This document shows positions 61,153 to 64,000 of a stretch of DNA of 64,000 nucleotides, piece by piece. The stretch comes from Ornithinimicrobium faecis. Lineage in GTDB: Bacteria; Actinomycetota; Actinomycetes; Actinomycetales; Dermatophilaceae. Location of the stretch: assembly GCF_023923225.1 (NCBI RefSeq), contig NZ_CP099489.1:1736001-1800000 (forward strand), given 5' to 3'. Under the pieces are notes generated by a model, which did no database searches, had not been told where the DNA came from, and saw only the letters and a list, made by a program, of their open reading frames with translations. Position numbers and translations under genes: made by a program. Numbering within the stretch: the first letter of the stretch is position 1; every line of letters begins with the position of its first letter.

Positions 61153-61506
61153 ATGGCGTGGTGGAGGCGACGGAAGAACAGTGGTGTCGGCGGGGATCTC
61201 GGGACCCCGAGGGGACGCAGCGACGGCCCGGCAATGGCCATCGACCACAAGGCGGTCCGTGCCCACATGGAGGGCTGGGTGGCCAGCCACAAGGGCGTCG
61301 AGGCCTATGTCGAGCCGGCCACCAACGTGAGCACCACGACGCTGATCCTGATCGCCACCGACGGCGAGTGGACCCGGCGCGCCGTCGGCACGCCCAAGGC
61401 CGGTTTCGAGCTGGGGCGGTTGCTGCAGATCCCGGTCTATGACGTGAACCAGACCGGCTATCCCGCGCGGATGCGCGAGTGGAACCGGCGCAACAAGAAG
61501 CGCTGA
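61153..61506 (+). CDS. Conserved small hypothetical protein
   Basis: 117 residues from ATG 61153 (leaderless). Basic head MAWWRRRKN, then a compact domain with VRAHMEGWVASHKGVEAYVEPATNVSTTTLILIATDGEWTRRAVGTPKAGFELGRLLQIPVYDVNQTGYPARM (key parts SHKGVEAYVEP, LIATDGEWTRR, LQIPVYDVNQTGYP). I know such proteins next to lpd/pepA genes in Actinobacteria but not their function. No membrane segment. Divergent from lpd. Confidence 0.8.
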   Translation: MAWWRRRKNSGVGGDLGTPRGRSDGPAMAIDHKAVRAHMEGWVASHKGVEAYVEPATNVSTTTLILIATDGEWTRRAVGTPKAGFELGRLLQIPVYDVNQTGYPARMREWNRRNKKR

Positions 61507-61611
61507 CCCGCGCCCGTCGCGGGACCCGCGTGACGCCGCGCCGAAATGGGGTCGTCGAGATGCCCTCGGGCATGGGAGGCTGACCGCACGGAACGACCAC
61601 GGGAGGTGGCC

Positions 61612-61827
61612 ATGACGGAAGACAAGTCCGCACCGGACCAGAGCAGCCAGAGTGAGCACGTCGAGGACGACGTCAAGCGCAAGTTCCGCGAGGCGTTGGA
61701 GAAGAAGAACAACTCCGGCGCCGGCAAGGACGTCTCGGACAATGCCGAGCACGGCAAGGTCGGTCACGCCGCGCGCCAGAAGACCTCCGGCGCCCAGCAG
61801 ATGTTCCGCCGCAAGAGCGGCGGCTGA
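61612..61827 (+). CDS. DUF5302-domain protein
   Basis: 71 residues from ATG 61612 with GGGAGGT ahead. Small, very hydrophilic: EDDVKRKFREALEKKNN, then GHAARQKTSGAQQMFRRKSGG, the DUF5302 pattern. Probably disordered and possibly nucleic-acid-binding given the basic tail; function unknown. Common near pepA in Actinobacteria. Confidence 0.85.
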   Translation: MTEDKSAPDQSSQSEHVEDDVKRKFREALEKKNNSGAGKDVSDNAEHGKVGHAARQKTSGAQQMFRRKSGG

Positions 61828-61862
61828 GCCAGCCCAACGGCGCTCCCAACGTGCCAGCATGA

Positions 61863-61897
61863 CGATGCCCCGGACCCGCAACGGATCCGGGGCATCG
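61863..61897. terminator. Bidirectional terminator between DUF5302 gene and pepA
   Basis: CGATGCCCCGGA, 11-base loop, TCCGGGGCATCG: 12 perfect pairs, between two convergent genes. Confidence 0.7.
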
Positions 61898-61994
61898 CCT
61901 TGTATGCCGAGGGGTCACCTGCTCAGGTGAGGCTCACCGAGTCTGAGGTTGGCCACGTCGGTGAGCGGGCGGCATACGGCCTGGTCTGTGGTCC

Positions 61995-63509
61995 TCAGGC
62001 GTAGGACCGCGCCAGCTCGATCAGGGCGCGGACACCCGAGCCGGTGCCGCCGGTGGGGGTGTAGCCCCAGGCGCCCTTCTCGTTGAAGCCCGGCCCGGCG
62101 ATGTCAACGTGCGACCAGCTGATCGCCTCGCCCGCAGCGTCCTTGCCGACGAACTCCTCGAGGAACTTGGCGGCGACCATCATGCCGCCGGCGCGGTCAC
62201 CGGTGTGCTTCAGGTCGGCGACGGGGGAGTCCATCGAGCCACGGATCTCCTCGGGCAGCGGCATGCCCCAGGCAGCCTCACCGGCCCCGGTGGCCGCGGT
62301 GGTGACGCGCTCGCGCAGGTCATCGTCGTTGGCCATGACGCCCATCGTGCGGTTGCCGAGCGCGATGACGCAGGCACCGGTCAGGGTGGCGATGTCGACG
62401 ATGGCGTCCGGCTGCTGCTCGGAGGCCAGCGCGATGCCGTCGGCCATGACCAGGCGGCCCTCGGCGTCGGTGTTGATGATCTCGACGGTGCGTCCGCCGC
62501 GCATGGTGACGATGTCGCCGGGGCGCTGGGCCAGGTCACCGGTCATGTTCTCCGCGAGGCAGAGATAGCCGGTGACCGCGACGGGCACCTTGAGCTCGGC
62601 CAGGGCCAGGATCGAGGCGGCCACGGCGGCGGCGCCGGCCATGTCGCACTTCATGGTGACCATGCCGGTGCCGGGCTTGATGCACAGGCCGCCGGAGTCA
62701 AAGGTGATGCCCTTGCCGACGAAGGCCAGGTGGACCTTGGCGCCGCGCGGCTTGTAGGTCATGGTGACCAGGCGCGGGGGACGCCCGGAGCCCTGCCCGA
62801 CGCCGAGGATGCCGCCGCACCCCTCGGCCTGCAGTTTGTCGGTGTCCCAGACGTCGATCTTGACCTTGGTGCCGGCAGCGTGCTGGCTGACCGAGTGCGC
62901 GAAGCTCTCGGGGAAGAGCACGTTGGGCGGGGTATTGACCAGGTCACGGGCATAGCGCACAGCGTCAGCCACCGTGGCCGACTGGCCGGCGATGTCCTCC
63001 TTGTGGCGGCCCTTGAGATAGACCTGAGCGCTGGCCAGCGGTGCCTTGGCGCTCGCCGCCTTGCCCTCGCCCAGGAAGGTCTGGAAGGCATAGCCGCCCA
63101 GCAGCACGCCCTCGGCCACGGCACGGGCCTCCTCGGCGCCGCCCCCGAGAGCGAACACGGCGGAGTCCTTGCCGGCCAGGGCGCGGACGGCGGCCCCGGC
63201 CGCGCGGCGGTGGCGCTCGCTCGCGTGGGGAGCGCTGTCGCTGGGCCTGCCGCTGGTGGGCTTGCCGGTGCCGACGACGAGCACGAGGCCCGCAGCCACG
63301 CCCGGGACTCCCGCGAGCTTGACGACCTCGTCGGCCTTGCCGCTGGCCCCTGTGGCGCTCAGGTTCTTGGTGATGTGGGTGACGGCGTTCTTGGGCAGAT
63401 CTGTGCCCTCCGCCAGCAGCGCGCCGTCCTCCCCGGCGGTCGAGGCGAGCACCAAGGCATCCACCTTGGCGGTCGCGATCCTGCTGTCAGTCAGTGTCAG
63501 TGTGGTCAT
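61995..63509 (-). CDS. pepA: Leucyl aminopeptidase (M17 family)
   Basis: 504 residues from ATG 63509; an in-frame ATG at 63536 would add nine residues. The metal- and substrate-binding signatures are complete: KGITFDSGGLCIKPG (Lys and Asp), MKCDMAGAAAV, and the M17 signature NTDAEGRLVMADG. Removes N-terminal residues from peptides in the cytoplasm and may also bind DNA in some bacteria. Corresponds in position to M. tuberculosis pepB. Divergent from gcvT. Confidence 0.93.
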   Translation of the reverse strand: MTTLTLTDSRIATAKVDALVLASTAGEDGALLAEGTDLPKNAVTHITKNLSATGASGKADEVVKLAGVPGVAAGLVLVVGTGKPTSGRPSDSAPHASERHRRAAGAAVRALAGKDSAVFALGGGAEEARAVAEGVLLGGYAFQTFLGEGKAASAKAPLASAQVYLKGRHKEDIAGQSATVADAVRYARDLVNTPPNVLFPESFAHSVSQHAAGTKVKIDVWDTDKLQAEGCGGILGVGQGSGRPPRLVTMTYKPRGAKVHLAFVGKGITFDSGGLCIKPGTGMVTMKCDMAGAAAVAASILALAELKVPVAVTGYLCLAENMTGDLAQRPGDIVTMRGGRTVEIINTDAEGRLVMADGIALASEQQPDAIVDIATLTGACVIALGNRTMGVMANDDDLRERVTTAATGAGEAAWGMPLPEEIRGSMDSPVADLKHTGDRAGGMMVAAKFLEEFVGKDAAGEAISWSHVDIAGPGFNEKGAWGYTPTGGTGSGVRALIELARSYA

Positions 63510-63552
63510 CTTTGTCCGTTCAGTCGTCGTCGACATGGGCTGCGGGGCCGGA

Positions 63553-63588
63553 TTGAGCCTAGCTGCACCGGGGGCTACGGTGTGATCC
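63553..63588 (+). promoter_or_regulatory. Leaderless promoter of gcvT
   Basis: TTGAGC (63553-63558), 17 bases, TACGGT (63576-63581), seven bases, ATG 63589. One of the best promoter matches in the window; no ribosome site and no glycine riboswitch is present in the short gap. Confidence 0.5.
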
Positions 63589-64000
63589 ATGTCTGCCGAG
63601 TCGCTGAAGACCTCCCCCGTGCATGACCGTCATGTCGCCCTCGGCGCCAAGATGGCCGACTTCAGTGGGTGGCAGATGCCCATTGAGTATGCCGGGGTGA
63701 AAGCTGAGCACACCGCCGTGCGTGAGCGGGTGGGCATCTTTGACGTCTCCCACCTGGGCAAGGCCCTGGTGCGCGGCCCCGGGGCCAGGGACTTTGTCAA
63801 CAGCTGCTTCACCAATGACCTGGGCCGCATCGAGCCGGGCAAGGCGCAATACACCATGTGCTGCAACGAGTCCGGCGGCGTGGTGGACGACCTGATCCAG
63901 TATCTGAAGTCCGACGACGAGGTCTTCCTCATCCCCAACGCGGCCAACAACGCCGAGGTTGTGCGGATGCTGACGGAGGCGGCGCCCGAGGGCATCGAGG
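63589..64000 (+). CDS. gcvT: Glycine cleavage system aminomethyltransferase (T protein), 5' part
   Basis: The first 137 codons from ATG 63589; the gene runs off the window. [14 protein letters not shown] start ([19 protein letters not shown]), [54 protein letters not shown] and [14 protein letters not shown] are the folate-binding T-protein pattern. It transfers the methylene unit from the lipoylated H protein to tetrahydrofolate, so it links to lipA/lipB/lpd in this window. Position divergent from pepA is as in M. tuberculosis. Confidence 0.92.
   Translation, partial: MSAESLKTSPVHDRHVALGAKMADFSGWQMPIEYAGVKAEHTAVRERVGIFDVSHLGKALVRGPGARDFVNSCFTNDLGRIEPGKAQYTMCCNESGGVVDDLIQYLKSDDEVFLIPNAANNAEVVRMLTEAAPEGIE

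Noticed and set aside
63510..63588. Glycine riboswitch ahead of gcvT
   Set aside because: The gap is too short for one and holds a leaderless promoter that starts transcription at or next to the ATG.

Overview
The window is high-GC DNA from an actinobacterium. Evidence includes frequent leaderless promoters (TANNNT 6-7 bases before ATG/GTG), a GlnR-type nitrogen box at glnA, SAM-IV riboswitches, a DUF222/HNH protein, DUF4191 and DUF5302 proteins, and the gene order pepA - lpd - sucB - TIGR01777 epimerase - lipB - lipA - DUF4191 - RDD - glnA, which recalls the M. tuberculosis pepB-to-glnA1 block. A member of Micrococcales close to Intrasporangiaceae/Ornithinimicrobiaceae is my guess, not something the sequence proves.

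Left part (1-12 kb): the end of an unknown gene, a frameshifted VOC gene, a GNAT acetyltransferase, a PEBP/YbhB protein, an SRPBCC-epimerase fusion, two tandem small membrane proteins, then a methionine operon (metB and a methylenetetrahydrofolate-reductase-like gene) behind a SAM-I riboswitch, an ABC exporter with a divergent TetR repressor and its operator, and a DUF222 HNH protein.

Sulfur locus (12.1-25.2 kb): ten genes on the minus strand encode a peptide-type ABC importer, three luciferase-like FMN monooxygenases, two flavin reductases and a xi-class GST-like enzyme. A fourth monooxygenase gene points the other way. The shared leader holds two divergent SAM-IV riboswitches. On the minus side, between the riboswitch and the first large gene, lies a 36-codon ORF with 8 cysteines ending CRCRCRCCL, followed by a C-rich repeated RNA and a hairpin. 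This looks like organosulfur scavenging under double control by SAM and by cysteine supply, and is the most interesting system in the window.

Core block with insertions (25.8-64 kb): poxB, then the conserved lipoate/glutamine block. Between RDD and DUF4191 sit an LtaS-like protein and a GNAT-metallo-beta-lactamase fusion. Between lipA and lipB lie about 16.5 kb of accessory genes: an M14 carboxypeptidase, a 3.7-kb ISL3-bounded mobile unit with perfect 8-bp target duplications and cargo (quinol monooxygenase, GlxA-type regulator, a tRNA-Thr 3' fragment), a YtrA-type regulator with a membrane protein, an NAD(P)-binding protein, a second nickel/peptide-type ABC importer next to an ArsR regulator with a His-rich tail, an SGNH protein and an ABC exporter. 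Between lipB and the epimerase lie a Ser/Thr kinase and a divergent second EF-Tu whose residues match two known elfamycin-resistance positions. The window ends inside gcvT.

Lipoate synthesis and transfer (lipA, lipB), the lipoylated E2 (sucB), E3 (lpd) and gcvT form one functional group. All assignments are from reading the sequence; no database search was run.
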